From Dysidea avara (lineage: Eukaryota; Porifera; Demospongiae; Dictyoceratida; Dysideidae), in NCBI RefSeq assembly GCF_963678975.1, contig NC_089275.1, positions 49,711,363 to 49,775,362 on the forward strand: 64,000 bases of DNA, read 5' to 3'. The position numbers were made by a program, and so were the translations under genes. The notes beneath the pieces were generated by a model. The model was given only the letters and a program-made list of their open reading frames with translations. It searched no databases and was not told the DNA's origin. This document shows, piece by piece, positions 13,397 to 25,001 of the stretch. The number at the start of each line of letters is the position of its first letter. The stretch's first letter is position 1.

Positions 13397-13965
13397 ATGT
13401 AACTTAGTACTTATTATAACTTATAGTGCTTATTGTAACTTAGTACTTATTGTAACTTAGTACTTATTGTAACTTAGTACTTATTGTAACTTAGTACTTA
13501 TTGTAACTTAGTACTTATTGTAACTTAGTACTTATTGTAACTTAGTACTTATTGTAACTTAGTACTTATTGTAACTTAGTACTTATTGTAACTTAGTATA
13601 CTTATTGTAACTTAGTTCTTATTGTAACTTAGTACTTATTGTAACTTAGTACTTATTGTAACTTAGTTCTTATTGTAACTTAGTACTTATTGTAACTTAG
13701 TTCTTATTGTAACTTAGTACTTATTGTAACTTAGTTCTTATTGTAACTTAGTACTTATTGTAACTTAGTTCTTATTGTAACTTAGTACTTATTGTAACTT
13801 AGTATTTATTATAACTTAGTTCTTATTGTAACTTAGTACTTATTGTAACTTAGTTCTTATTGTAACTTAGTACTTATTGTAACTTAGCACTTATTGTAAC
13901 TTAGTACTTATTGTAACTTAGTACTTATTGTAACTTAGTACTTATTGTAACTTAGTACTTATCAT
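13397..13965. repeat. 17-bp minisatellite, about 33 copies
   Basis: The unit acttattgtaacttagt runs head to tail for almost 570 bp. A two-base variant (ttcttattg instead of tacttattg) appears in alternate units in the middle of the array, which points to growth by multi-unit duplication. There are no unique spacers, so it is not a CRISPR array. Confidence 0.93.
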
Positions 13966-15264
13966 TATTGTATAACTTAATAATAACAATAATTCTTTAC
14001 AGAATAATAATTCTGAGGGTCTACCAGTGACCTACACTGATAGCCTAACATACATTAAATAATAACTATATATACACTAACATCTACATATTATTTACAA
14101 GTGGCTAAAATTGTTAGATGCAAGATTCTTGGAACAATGGGAACAGGGACAAAGGTAATGGAAACAAGAAGAATTGTCAAAGTTTGCTAAGAAATGATTC
14201 CGTAAAAATTTCTTCAGTTTTATTAGCTACAGCTATATAATGATTGTGTATGATCAATTATTGGCAGAGAGTTCCATAGTCTAGGTAGGTGAAAAATAGG
14301 AGTTCATAGTGGCATTTGTATGGGCTGTCTTGTGGTATAGTTTGGTGCCAGAAGATCTAGTAGAACCAGTGTTGAAGTTGACATAGTTCGATCAAGATGA
14401 AAAAAAGGATGTCATCTATTTCATAAATATACATCAATGGCAACATACCAAGTTCAGGGGCGGATTTAGGGGCTAAGGAAGCTGTACCCTCCCACCTTTC
14501 CTTTCTAAGTTAGTACTTGGCCAATAAAACCCTAACTCTTCTGTGTATCAAAAGCAGACTTATTTCAGGAACTATGCATCACTACCAACACAAGTAATGT
14601 CTATGTAACTATATACCTATTGTTCAACTCTGTTCCAGGAGAGTGTAACTTCCTTTTCCTCACGAGTTCTCAAAAACAGGTTTCGATTGTGGGTTGTATC
14701 TCCAGTTACAAAAGTTGTAATTGTGGGTTTTGTTTTATTCAGATAATTAGCAGTATGGCTATAAGAGGTGATTAGCGTGGTTTTTATATTTTAAAATGAT
14801 GATTCAAAAAGTGTTAATTGGTTAGAGTTATATCAGCTTCAGTATAATATGTAGTTACCAACCGTCAGCCATTTAGCAAACTGTCACGTAGTCTTTTGAT
14901 ACAGTCTCGTAAGTAGCCTATTGCTTCACCTACTTTTGTCTATGAATGTAAAATCTGTATCAGTTACCTTCTGATATGACCCCATGTTGTGGGTTGTGGT
15001 GCTGGCATTTGTAGCTAGCTATAGATCAGGCTTTATAACCTGGTAGATCTAAAATAATAAGTTGACAATCACAATTATTTTTAACAGCAAATTCAGAAAG
15101 CCCATAAATGCAAAATTTATATAGTTACATTTTGCCAGTGGACTAGCTAACAGCTACTATAATACCCTTCACTGCATTTTGCTTTTCGGGAGTACACTTT
15201 ATTGGTGTTAAGGCTAACAAAGTGTCACCAGGCTAGTTGTGACGTTCAACACCACTACTACTAC
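13966..15264. other. intergenic, no gene recognised
   Basis: The segment near 14457 (ggggcggatttaggggct) resembles the end of the 40609-41096 MITE family, without a visible partner end. No supported coding exon. Confidence 0.35.
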
Positions 15265-16402
15265 TTAGGCCACACCAAGTCAAACCTTAGTTTCTGGTCA
15301 CCCGCCCGCATGGTAAACCTGGAACCCTAGTTTATGAGGACTATTATTAATATTACAGGTGCTTAAGTGCATGTGACCCAGCAAGACACTTATTTTTTAC
15401 TGCAAAAGATCGAGATACTCTAATAGAGCAGTCAGGGATTCCAATAGAGCAGTCACACTACTCTTAACTCTAATATTAGGTATATATGCCACACTAATAA
15501 AAAATGTTTCTAACTACAGCTAGTTTTGTTCTTGATTATATAGCTGTTCAGATTATAACTGTTACTAATGCTTCTTTAACCAAAGTAATTTCAGTAGCAT
15601 TAACTACTAGCCCATGCAGATGGGCCATAGCTTTAACTTTATAATTCAAATGTAGTCCTCTAATGATTAGTCTAGTAACTTCAAATTCCTTATCACTGAA
15701 CACTGCAGGGGTATGGAAAGCCAGCAACATTCGGTGAGCTTAAACTTAAACTTTTCCATAACTAAAATTAGATTGGCAAGTAGAAACCCTTATAGTTTAA
15801 ACATTCCCAGATGATCACTAAAAAACACTAGTCTGGAGCACTCAATGACTCAAAACTTTGACAGTTACTTTTCTCAAGGTTTGCTGAATAGAAGGCTGGA
15901 AACACATAGCTAGTGGGCTAAGACTTCACATTTGAATGAAAAGAATTTCTGATGTAAAAATAGAAGTTAAATTTCATTTTGGATCATGGTCATTTGAACA
16001 ACTTAGCTATAAGTCATAGTAATACTTTCCTGACATAGCTAATGTGACATTTATTTCACTTGGAAAGCATAAGTAGCTACATGAGCAAAACATTTCCTAT
16101 AGTATATTCTAAATAAATAAATAAATATACTTAAATGCTATACATCAGTGTATAGCTAGCCATGATCCATCAACAACTTTCCTAGTGAATTTTTTTGCCG
16201 AAGCACAACTACTTATGTTGTTGGTTAAGTTTGACTAAAAACAAAATCAACATGAATTTGCTAAATTGAGTAAATAATAATACCATACAGTATATTGTCA
16301 CAGTAGAGTCTATAGTCCTGAAGTCCTGATCATCCGCCCGCCCGCATCCATTTGTAGGCTTGGGAGTGACCAGAAACTAAGGTATGACTTGGAGTGGCCT
16401 TA
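15265..16402. mobile_element. PIF/Harbinger-like non-autonomous element, copy 1
   Basis: Inverted ends start GGCCAC(A/T)CCAAGTCA and continue through a shared tagtttctggtcac block (about 36 bp), with TTA at 15265-15267 and 16400-16402. A 3-bp TTA/TAA duplication and ends beginning GG are typical of PIF/Harbinger elements; that superfamily call is inferred from them. The 1.13-kb interior has cccgcccgc near each end and two or three copies of the CTCTAATAGAG motif at 15408-15475, and no transposase frame. Confidence 0.62.
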
Positions 16403-16734
16403 GCTATACATGTTTCTGCCTCAGATTTACCTGATTAGAGCATGGCTAAGAGGAGCTGATGCATTATAGTATATAGCTAGCTATATCCAGGGGTGTAGCC
16501 AGGGTGTTTTGAAGGGGGCAATATATACACCATTTATATGGAACAATATTCCTTTTGACATTTTATCGTCGTCAAATCGTACTGCTTTTCATCATGCTGT
16601 AAAGCACTACTTTTTTGATTCTATGTAATCTGATAGTTTGTCTTGTGTGTGCATGTGTTGTGTTTTCTTGCTTTTTGTGTGACATGTTCTCTGTGCAGTT
16701 ATTATTATTTTTTTTTATATGTATACGTATGTGT

Positions 16735-16826
16735 GTAATATTTTGGGGAAGCACTCTCGTGCAGGCCTAGCCTTTTGGTGCCACCCCTTCCTATTTGGAT
16801 GAATTGGATAATAAATAAATAAACAG
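16735..16826 (+). repeat. retroposon-like 3' tail
   Basis: A GC-rich segment (tgcaggcctagccttttggt) ends in aataaataaataaac, the kind of short-unit A-rich tail left by non-LTR retroposons. No ORF belonging to it is visible upstream. Confidence 0.35.
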
Positions 16827-17646
16827 CAGTATCGAGTTACCAGAAGCAGGAGCCTGGGGGCACAGCCCCAGCTGCTGAGAGACTTTCAATAGTTTAATGA
16901 ATCAAAATTCGGCGGTATTTTATGCAAAAAAGTACATTACTCAAAATACATATAAGTGAAGCTACCTAGTGGAAACAGACAGCATAACACATAGAGACAC
17001 ATATATTAATCTGTAAGTGATAGTTATCTCACTGGTATAGGAATCATGAATCCACTGGTACAAAAAGAATAACTTACAATCAAAACATTATAATATGGAT
17101 TCATTTTTGCATAACACAAGTGATAAATTACATGGAGTTATACATCTTTAAACACTGCACACCAAAGCTATAGCAGTATAAGGTCTTGCATTTAATGTTA
17201 GAACGTCTGAAAAACTTCACTAATAAAGTTCCTTGACATGGATATGGATATTTACATACATGTTCTATTAGAGTATACGTGACATACCTGACTGCTCTAT
17301 TAGAGTGTATCCCTGACTGCTCTATTAGAGTATATCGATCTTTTTAAAAAGGGTTCATGTTACCTCTGCTGCTGCTTGCTGCTGCTAAGTGCTCAATTCA
17401 AACACTAAAACTCAAGCAGAATACAGTGCATCGATCGTTTACTTCAGTTGATCATGAAGCTTTTTAGCTGCGTTTGGCCATAGAATAGCTAATATTAGTC
17501 TCGCGTGGCCAGACTCTTTACGCGCAGCCGCTTATCGCTTATAATTTAAAAAACTTGAAGTGTGCCAATATACGCATGCGCATGGATTGATATCCTATAA
17601 CATAGATACCGCTACCGTAAAACCTCCGTGACATTGCCTGAACAAG

Positions 17647-17991
17647 ATGGCCAGGTTACTAACTAGTAAGTGACATTATGTTCATGATGTTGTGATTGGT
17701 TATTATTAGTGCCAGGTCGTCCCGTAATGAAAGATTTAAGCAAACACGTCCTCCCTATAGTCGCTACCAAGTGGTATGATCTTGGTCTGGAGTTGTTGGA
17801 TCCCAAACATGAAAGAGCATTAGACATTATTGAAGAGAACTTTACTTGTGACGTGGAGCGCTGCTGTAGGAAGATGTTCAGTAAATGGTTAGAGACATGT
17901 GATGACGCTAGTTGGGCTCATTTGATAGAAGCTGTTAGAACTATTGAGCTAAATGAGGTCGCCAGTAATATTGAACAACTGGTACTACAAG
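17647..17991 (+). CDS. Death-domain exons (5' part of a gene)
   Basis: Exon 1 (17647-17665) starts at an ATG in a good context (aagATGg). A 44-bp intron (gtaagt...ttattag) follows, and exon 2 (17710-17991) ends at a strong donor (caag, then gtgagc), leaving phase 1. The product is about 99 residues. Residues about 15-95 read as a Death-fold domain, with the typical series of amphipathic helices, motifs such as WYDLGLEL and DVERCCRKMFSKWLE, and the conserved Trp pattern. Death domains recruit partner adaptors in innate-immune and cell-death signalling. If the donor is skipped, the frame stops at 18026. The phase matches the exon at 30923 and the NACHT exon at 31661, so this may be the N-terminus of that NLR gene across a 12.9-kb intron. 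It could equally be a separate gene. Domain call good; linkage inferred. Confidence 0.72.
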
Positions 17992-18084
17992 GTGAGCGTG
18001 TCTCAGTCCAAATTGCTGCCAGTTAGCTACAGAATTTAGGTCAAGTGTATAATCGTTGCAGTATGTTGAATATGTATGCCTGTA

Positions 18085-18175
18085 GGCCCTGTACTAATTG
18101 ATTGATTGACTAACAGATTGGTTGATTGAACCTCTCAACAATCGGCAAAGCCATTTTTCCTTGTTGGAATAACAA
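18085..18175 (-). repeat. retroposon 3' end, copy 1 (inverted)
   Basis: Its reverse complement (aatggctttgccgattg, then a CAAT-rich tail) matches 18750-18880. The two copies face each other across two MITEs. The shared 3' block plus tetranucleotide tail suggests a non-LTR retroposon family; the coding part is absent. Confidence 0.45.
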
Positions 18176-18236
18176 AAACACAGTTACAAGGACAGTAATA
18201 GTAAGCAGGACAACACAATTTACACAAAGCAACTTA

Positions 18237-18458
18237 CACTGCGCAAAAAGATATGTTAAATGAAATTTTCAGGAAATGTATAAGTTTATCACAAAATTGT
18301 CATAATTCATGCACATTTCCTGAAAGGAATTAGGCACATTCGTGTATATAATTACCGAAAGATAAATTAATTGTGACAATTCCATATACATTTCCTTTAA
18401 TTCAGGAATTATGCACATTTGGGTATGAAACATCAGGAAACAAATTTTTTGCGCAGTG
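18237..18458. mobile_element. MITE with CACTGCGCAAAAA ends
   Basis: cactgcgcaaaaa at the left is repeated inverted as ttttttgcgcagtg at the right. The 222-bp interior contains several aggaaa/tttcct words in both orientations and no ORF. No clear target duplication. Confidence 0.6.
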
Positions 18459-18461
18459 TTG

Positions 18462-18697
18462 CAGTGGAACCTCAGTTGTCTGAACTACTTGGGACCAGAG
18501 GTGGTCCATAAGTCTGAAAAGTCCATATCTCTGAACTGTGTATAAATAACCTTAGAATAGCATAAAGAAAAATATCGGTATTATTCAACTACCCTAATAG
18601 AACAGTCACTACTCTAATAGAACAGTCACTACTCTAATAGAGCAGTCATTTCTGTCGTTTTGGTTAACTGAGAATCCAGATAACTGAAGTTCCAATG
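18462..18697. mobile_element. pogo/Tigger-like MITE with three palindromic motifs
   Basis: The ends cagtggaacctcagttgtct and (inverted) cattggaacttcagttatct resemble each other and the widespread pogo-type terminus. TA follows the right end (18698-18699). The interior carries three close CTCTAATAGA(A/G)CAGTCA copies at 18588-18650. No transposase. It abuts the previous MITE. Confidence 0.6.
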
Positions 18698-18749
18698 TAT
18701 TTATGTTCATTTATTGTTATATGAGTAGTAGCTGTACTTTGTTTTGTTT

Positions 18750-18880
18750 TTCTTTGTTGTAATTGTATACTTATTCCTTTGTTGGTTTTGTAATGTGTAT
18801 GTGTGTTCACTCCAGTAAGGAGGAACGGCTATGCCGATTACCATGAGGTTAAGTCAATAATCAATCAATCAATTAATCAC
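18750..18880 (+). repeat. retroposon 3' end, copy 2
   Basis: gaacggctatgccgattacc followed by an (AATC)n-like tail matches the inverted copy at 18085-18175. Only the 3' end is present. Confidence 0.45.
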
Positions 18881-19870
18881 AGAAAAAACAAGAAGAACAA
18901 AAAAGAGATTAAGTTTAAGGATTGGATGGTACATATGTTCTAGCACCAATCTGTACTTGTGGAAGTGATGAGCACAGGCCCCTTACACCCCATTCACACT
19001 ACTTTCTAACTTGGGTACAGCATTGCATGGTTCAAACTCCTTGTTTCCCGTCACCTTGACAGGCAATTATACAATTTCATTATTTTGGTGAGCCTTTAAA
19101 ATGTCAATAGACTGTCCAGTAAACTACAATGGATGTTTGAGGGTTTAGTGTAATGGAAGACAATGAAATGCAATTAAAATAACACAAAGCAACCCTTTTT
19201 GTAGAGTAGTTGTATATATCTATATAATAATTCTCTAACTCTTTTCCGACACTGCACCTTCGTTCTTGGTCGGATTCCAATTGGATTGGTGCCATTCAAA
19301 TAGTAAAATTTGAGGCGAATCTTTTGATCCGGGATTGGTGGCGATTCGTTAAACTATGGGAAATATCCTTTAAACCACCGTAGCTACCCGAGGAAGACAT
19401 GAATGTGTCCAAAACTTTCTGGATACCCTTATCGTGTTACCAGCCTTCCCCATCCCAGCTTACACTAGACGTTTCTCTTCTCCTGTGGACGACAGAACGA
19501 GAAACAGAAAATCAAAGCCATAAAACAAAAACTCCCTGGTTTTCCCCCCGATTAGCTTCAAACTTGCTAGACCAACTACCCGTCCAAATCAGTGTGTCAT
19601 AAGTTGGTTTTCGGGTCTATCATTACGTGCTAACCATGGTTGCGAGATACTTATCACTGTCAATGGCCATTTAAAGTATATGATACGCGTATACGGCGTT
19701 CTGGTATACACACGTTGCCAATAGAAATCAGGTGACGTCATGGTTTAACTATCTTAAAGCTTACAATGAAATAGGATCAATCACTTTTTCATGATTTAAC
19801 CAATCACATCAGCGAATTTGATCATGTGATCTGGTGTGTAATGCTATCATCCGGCAAACACAGCCACCAG
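18881..19870. other. intergenic, putative upstream region
   Basis: No coding feature is recognised. A perfect cAMP-response-type octamer tgacgtca lies near 19733, about 140 bp upstream of a TATA box. Confidence 0.3.
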
Positions 19871-19878
19871 TATAAAAG
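19871..19878 (+). promoter_or_regulatory. TATA box of a putative gene
   Basis: tataaaag lies in a locally GC-rich stretch with a TGACGTCA about 140 bp upstream. It precedes a directly repeated leader segment and the putative first exon at 20254. Confidence 0.35.
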
Positions 19879-20237
19879 GAGAGTTTCGTAGTGGGTGTGG
19901 CAAGTCTACAAGCGATGATCATTCCTATCAGGCTACTTGACAGAGACTACACAAGAAAGACTCACCGGGAATACACACTCTGCACCCTGCTGCACTGTCC
20001 ACTACAAGGATAGACGTCCTGAGGCCTACACCGCTGTGTGCTAGACGAAGTATAGCTACTGCGACACAAAGACAAACAGGTCAGGGACGCCTAAAATGGA
20101 GGATTACCAGCACAGCACTGCAAGGGAGAAGAAAACAGTCAAAAAAGGAGAGTTTCGTAGTGGGTGTGGCAAGTTAACGAGCGATGATCACTCCAATTAG
20201 GCTGCCTAACAGACTACACAAGGAAGATTCGCCTAAA
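19874..20237 (+). repeat. direct repeat pair of about 93 bp
   Basis: Bases 19874-19966 and 20143-20237 are direct copies (shared aaaaggagagtttcgtagtg and ggtgtggcaag) offset by 269 bp. The pair lies just downstream of a TATA box and could be a duplicated transcript leader. The spacing is short for LTRs and no termini fit. Confidence 0.6.
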
Positions 20238-20253
20238 AGACACACCCACTACT

Positions 20254-20330
20254 ATGAGCAAGAAAGAACAGAAGATTACGTTCAACTACTTTAATAGATC
20301 TACCTTACCAGGCAACAGGGTGTCACATAG
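20254..20330 (+). CDS. putative first exon, unknown protein
   Basis: An ATG opens 25 codons (MSKKEQKITFNYFNRSTL at the start) and stops at a consensus donor (cacatag, then gtacgc), phase 2. It lies 380 bp downstream of the TATA box. The Lys-rich start with an aromatic stretch is reminiscent of the N-termini of some transposase-related zinc-finger proteins, but that is weak. No later exon was found. Confidence 0.28.
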
Positions 20331-21381
20331 GTACGCACTGTAGGTAGATATGTGACCACGCATCAAAGTCTTGACCGGCTGAAATTTCGTTTTGACCTGT
20401 GACTAAGAGCCTTTTCGGACCTTTTACCGGTGACTTAGGGACAATATTTCAGTACTTTTCGAATTTTGGGTTGGAAATTTTTTCCCTTGGCTGTTGACTT
20501 GGCACGAATTTGGTGGCCTTGACCTTGCCAGGCGACGAATCGTAGACAATATCATGAAGTTGCTATTGCAGTCTTCAATGTGTAGGGAGACACATTTCCA
20601 CTCCTTGGTTAACTCTACAGGGACAGCTGAAACTTCCAGAAGCTCTATTAGTTTAACTACCCTAATAGAACATACAACGCGATATCTACCCTAATAGAAT
20701 GCACACCACCTTTAATAATTGAGCAACCACTCAACTATTGGTAAACTGATCCTCATACCACACTCAGACACTTTATGTTAGTTCATGCAACATCATCCAA
20801 ATGAAGTAGAGTACATCCCAATTGTGGTATTTGTCTGCCGCTCAAAACTTTTTATGTATGTGCATGGTTGTAATGGGACACATCTTGATATGCCAATTTC
20901 ATGAAGACTGTGTAGATCTCTGCATGTGTAGAGCCTGTAACTGGACACATGCATCTTGATAAGCCATCTGCATGAGTACTGCACAGATGTGCAGAAATTC
21001 CAGTGCACAAGGCCAACCTACATTGACATCAGTCACTCTTTGTTCATGAAGCCACCAACATTATAGCTAGATGTTAGTGGCACACATCATTGAAGAAATT
21101 AAGCGTGCACATGAGTAGCTATGCGTAATCATGTCTTTGTTGGTATGTAATGATGTGATTACTCCTTGATCATTAGTAATGTTCAAATTTAAGTGTATTC
21201 ACACAATAGGACATAACAATTGTCTTAGTATCACATGTATTTTGCCCGGGTACACCTAGTATATATGATTTTGATTGCTGTAGTGAATATTAGAGTGGCT
21301 GACTGCCCTATTAGAGTATCTATTGCCCTATTATAAATCTTTGTAATAGTTATACCATGGCTGTGAGGGATTTTGCTGATA
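20331..21381. other. intergenic; two palindromic-motif loci
   Basis: There is no recognised gene. Degenerate CTCTAATAGAG-type motifs occur at 20657-20700 and 21290-21335. The region 20870-21000 repeats the phrase gcaca-atgcatcttgat-style words twice. Confidence 0.35.
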
Positions 21382-21814
21382 TACAGTAGGACCTCGTTTA
21401 TCTGGACCCCAAACATCCGGACACTCGGTTAACCGAACGGGTCTGAAGTGCTGCATGTGACTAATAATTGAAGGCAGTTATTGGTTTGCCAGCTGGAGTG
21501 CAGCCATTCAAAGACATAGGCATGTAATTAGATGGATTGATGATGGTTTGGTGGTAATCATTGGTTGATAGTTTGGTGGTGACCACAGACCAAACCCTAG
21601 CAGACAGTGGGATAACCTACTTGTATTGAAGTGCTAAGTGCTCTTATTGCAGTGTTGACCATTAGTAGCATTGAGTACCATCATTTAACAGGTATATAGT
21701 AAATAAGTGACTGCATTTATGCATGCACTAATGGATGATTCAAAGTTATGGATTATCCAAAGTTATGAACAGGGCTTGGCCCCAGCGGGTTCGGATAAAC
21801 GAGGTCCCACTGTA
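21382..21814. mobile_element. pogo/Tigger-like MITE, TA-flanked
   Basis: The left end cagtaggacctcgtttatct and the inverted right end cagtgggacctcgtttatcc match over more than 20 bp, with TA directly outside both ends (21382-21383, 21813-21814). This is the well-known pogo/Tigger terminus type. The 429-bp interior is non-coding. Confidence 0.8.
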
Positions 21815-22325
21815 TACACCCAAACTCCAAAAGCTGTATTTATCAGCGAAATTCTGACACAGTCGTGGTATAAGTAATATATATCATTCAGTGCACACTC
21901 ACCTGATAGGTGAGTGAACTACAGAACACTCACCCCATTTGTTTTATACACTAACATCTAATGATCGATTGTGGTTTCAATTACGTGGGCAAATAGCTCT
22001 CTGAACGTTATTCCTACATCATTATGTTTCAACACATGCCAGGAATGTTTGATTGTGGGATTGATTTTCGGGTTGTGAAGTTTTAAATACTACATTAAAC
22101 CTTCGCTATTGTGGCAGTAAGTAAGTTAATACATTAAGTACTTAGGACTATAACCTACTCACGTAATTGTCATATTCTTCTTGCTCAATGGCTGACATGC
22201 CCCCTCCCCCCGTGCAGTGGATAAAAGTATGCATCCACGCATCGCCCAAGCGGTTGTTTACAAATAATTTGTCTTAGAATGTAGTTTAGTTACTTCTAAA
22301 CTTAGCAACTACACTGGGCCTTGCG

Positions 22326-24557
22326 TAGAGCTGGGTGATATCAAGAATTTTGCATTGACAATATATCACCAATTATGAGCAACGGTATTACTAAATCTGA
22401 TGATATTGTATTATTATAAATAAATCTTCATGTAGGTACTCAAGACTGCTACTGCTATAATGGAAATATGTATTGCACACAGTCTACAACTAGTGGCTAT
22501 TACAAGTCTACAAAATCAAACTGTTGTACTGTAGTCTGTAATGTATGTCATGTTACTCAAGTAATGTCAGTCTTTCAAGTGCTAGAAACACTAAACTGTC
22601 CACTTGTCTGGTTTAAGGCATAACCTTTAGTCAGATACAATGTTCCCTCCACAGCTAAACCCCGTTCAGTTGGAACACTCGTAGCACACACACTCAGATA
22701 CCTTGTTGCTAGTTGAGCAACCAGAGACTATCAACTTGATTCATTTTTCCACCACTCAAGTGGACACTCTTCAACATCAAGGTGAGGATGCTACAAATAC
22801 TGATCAAGTTATTGTTTCACTTTCTCTTTAGGTGTCGAAAGGGTAGCTGAACTATGACCAAGGCACCAACAAAGTATCTTGCTCAAGCCTTTGGCTTTCT
22901 TGGCTGGAGGCTGATCAGTACTAGTGTCCTCATCAGTTGATTCAGTGGTGATTCGTTGACTAGAAAAGCACTCAAGCATTTGTTTTTCCACATCTTCCAA
23001 AACTTTTACTCTATCTTTAACATATGCCAATGTAAATCCAAGAAAGTTGTAAGAGGTGATCCACACCTGCATTCAGTGCAGGCTCAACACATCTCATCTC
23101 CATATCCACTCTAATTCTTTCTTTTGTTTCTTTTGTTAACTTAACATCATCTTATAATTATCAACCAATACTTCTGTGGTGAGGTGATTTAGCAGTGGCT
23201 TTACAGCTGATATGGTAGGACACTTCTCTGCTGACAGGGCATCAGTCATCTCCTTCAGAGGTTTGAGTGCTGCAGCCACAGCCTGTAAAACATTACAGTC
23301 CTGCCAAGTAGGAATCAAATGTGATGAGCTCCTGTCAGCACCAAGAATGATCCTAATGGCTTCAATCTGTTCAAGCACTCTCTCCACCATATCGTATACA
23401 GACCCCCAGCGTGTTACAACATCTAGTTTAGTTTGGGTTGGTGGATTGGAAAGTTCTTTTGCCATTGTGCAATCGCTAAGTCTTGTTTCTTTTTCCAGCT
23501 GCAAGAGAAGGGCAACCATACTTCTGCACACTCTCAATGTCTATTTGTTTGTAGTAAGCAAAAAGGCTTTTCATAGCTGGTACTCATATTTGCCATGCAA
23601 ACTAATCGGTTCACAGAGCGTTTGTGTCCATTATTAATATGGAAGGCATATCGGCAACCGATCTGATCACCCTCGCGATCAGCGATCCGATTATCTGTAC
23701 ATCTCTAACCCAGTGTCTCAGTTGTAGAGACTGACAAAGATTCCTCATTACTATAGTGTCCGCCATCTTTACTGTAATTTCGATGTTTCGAATTACAATA
23801 ATCGTTTCGAACAAATTTGAATCGAATACGAATTCGAATATTTGATATATTTGTTTTAGCCCTAGTTTATACTTCAGGTGGCTGTGTTAGTAGTATTAGA
23901 ATCTTTCTATGCTACAGTATGGTGGCATAATCGACATTTTGGTGCTTCCATCGAGCAAAGCTGGCCGTTTGCATCCACGTTGAACCCAAAGTGCTTCCAT
24001 ACTAGTGCCTTCACGTTCTTTTTTGATATCAACTCAGATTCGCTCGACGAATTTTCAGTTGGGTTGTCATCACCTTCAAGTTCTGCCATTTTTTCCTGCT
24101 CTGCTACTATTATTTTCATGCACACAATAATAAGTGTAGGACCAGGTGTCCTACAGACCTTCAGCACTTGTGCTGTATAGCCTTAATAAGTAAACCAATG
24201 TCCATTTGGTTCCACATGGGTACTTTGAGATAATAAGTCACTCACTAGAGTTCCTATGGATACATATACATGAAATTGACAAGGAGAAAACATCCTGACA
24301 ACCTGGCAGACTCCTGTAAGTGTTTGAGCGTTAATTGGATGGATGCAGATTCGAGGCTGCCCAGGTCCAGTCATGGATTTTTTCTCCTTCCTCCACCTTT
24401 TCAAACATACTTCTGTAACAACTTTAAACAGGCTGTAGGACCATACCTTTAACACTTGTGCTGTAAAGCCTTAATAAAAAATAAATAAAAGTGTCCATGT
24501 ATTGTTTAATGTGAATATCGCTGATATTAATAAATACCGTGATATCGCCCAGCTCTA
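22326..24557 (-). mobile_element. broken hAT (ZBED-type) transposon
   Basis: TAGAGCTGGGTGATATCA at 22326 and its inverted partner at 24557 (TAGAGCTGGGCGATATCA) are hAT-like termini. Between them, on the minus strand, lie pieces of one transposase: an N-terminal BED finger (24167-23907), a middle region (23537-23136) and a C-terminal part (23072-22809). The clear 8-bp target duplication of hAT elements is not visible. Other short elements appear nested in it: near 23868 an end like tagggctaaaacaaat, and near 23709 tagagatgtacagataatcg. Confidence 0.75.
22809..24167 (-). pseudogene. hAT/ZBED transposase pseudogene
   Basis: The N-terminal fragment has an acidic start (AELEGDD) and a BED-finger half, with WKHFGF and CRLCHHTVA. 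It then runs into foreign sequence at about 23900-23868 before the finger is complete. The middle fragment (23537-23136) has QTKLDVVTRWGSVYDM and a long helical segment typical of the hAT catalytic core. The last fragment (from 23072) has PPAKKAKGLSKIL and ends near 22809 before the usual C-terminal dimerisation region. Stops and insertions separate the parts, so it cannot be active. hAT transposases cut and paste elements with short inverted ends. Confidence 0.8.
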
Positions 24558-25001
24558 CTAATGTGTAAACTAAAACCCACAATAAAATGCTCTGTCGCTC
24601 AACAAAACAAGTCAAAGTGTTTCATACCTTTGAACTAGTTGGGCATCAAAGCCATGAGCAAACCATGTTCCCGTGATATTGCCCGGGTAAAATGTAGATA
24701 TTGCCCGATGAATGTGTGAGTTAAACCCTGAGCAGCGCCTTTGAATGCCCATGATAAAGTAGTATATAACACAAATATATTTTGTATTTCTAAATAATTG
24801 CAATAGAAATTACCAATGCAGGGCAAAGTGGTTTGTGGGCAGGTGGTGGGAAACAAAGAATTAATAAATATTGGTCTAAAGTTGCTGAGCCTAGTATGAC
24901 AAGATAAGTGGGCTGCTAGTCTGGTGCTGCCACCACTTTGATTAGAATTAAGGGTCTGGTATGTCGAGCACTGCCAAATTGGATGAATCTGGTGCAACCA
25001 A
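24558..25001. other. unassigned spacer between hAT and BEL elements
   Basis: Phrases such as gatattgcccgggtaaaatg look repetitive. A minus ORF over this block (24635-25018) begins at the end of the truncated BEL element and shows no known domain. Confidence 0.35.

Noticed and set aside
13397..13965. CRISPR-like regular repeats
   Set aside because: Head-to-tail units without unique spacers in a eukaryotic context; a minisatellite.
23212..23637. 141-codon plus ORF
   Set aside because: Antisense shadow of the hAT transposase fragment.
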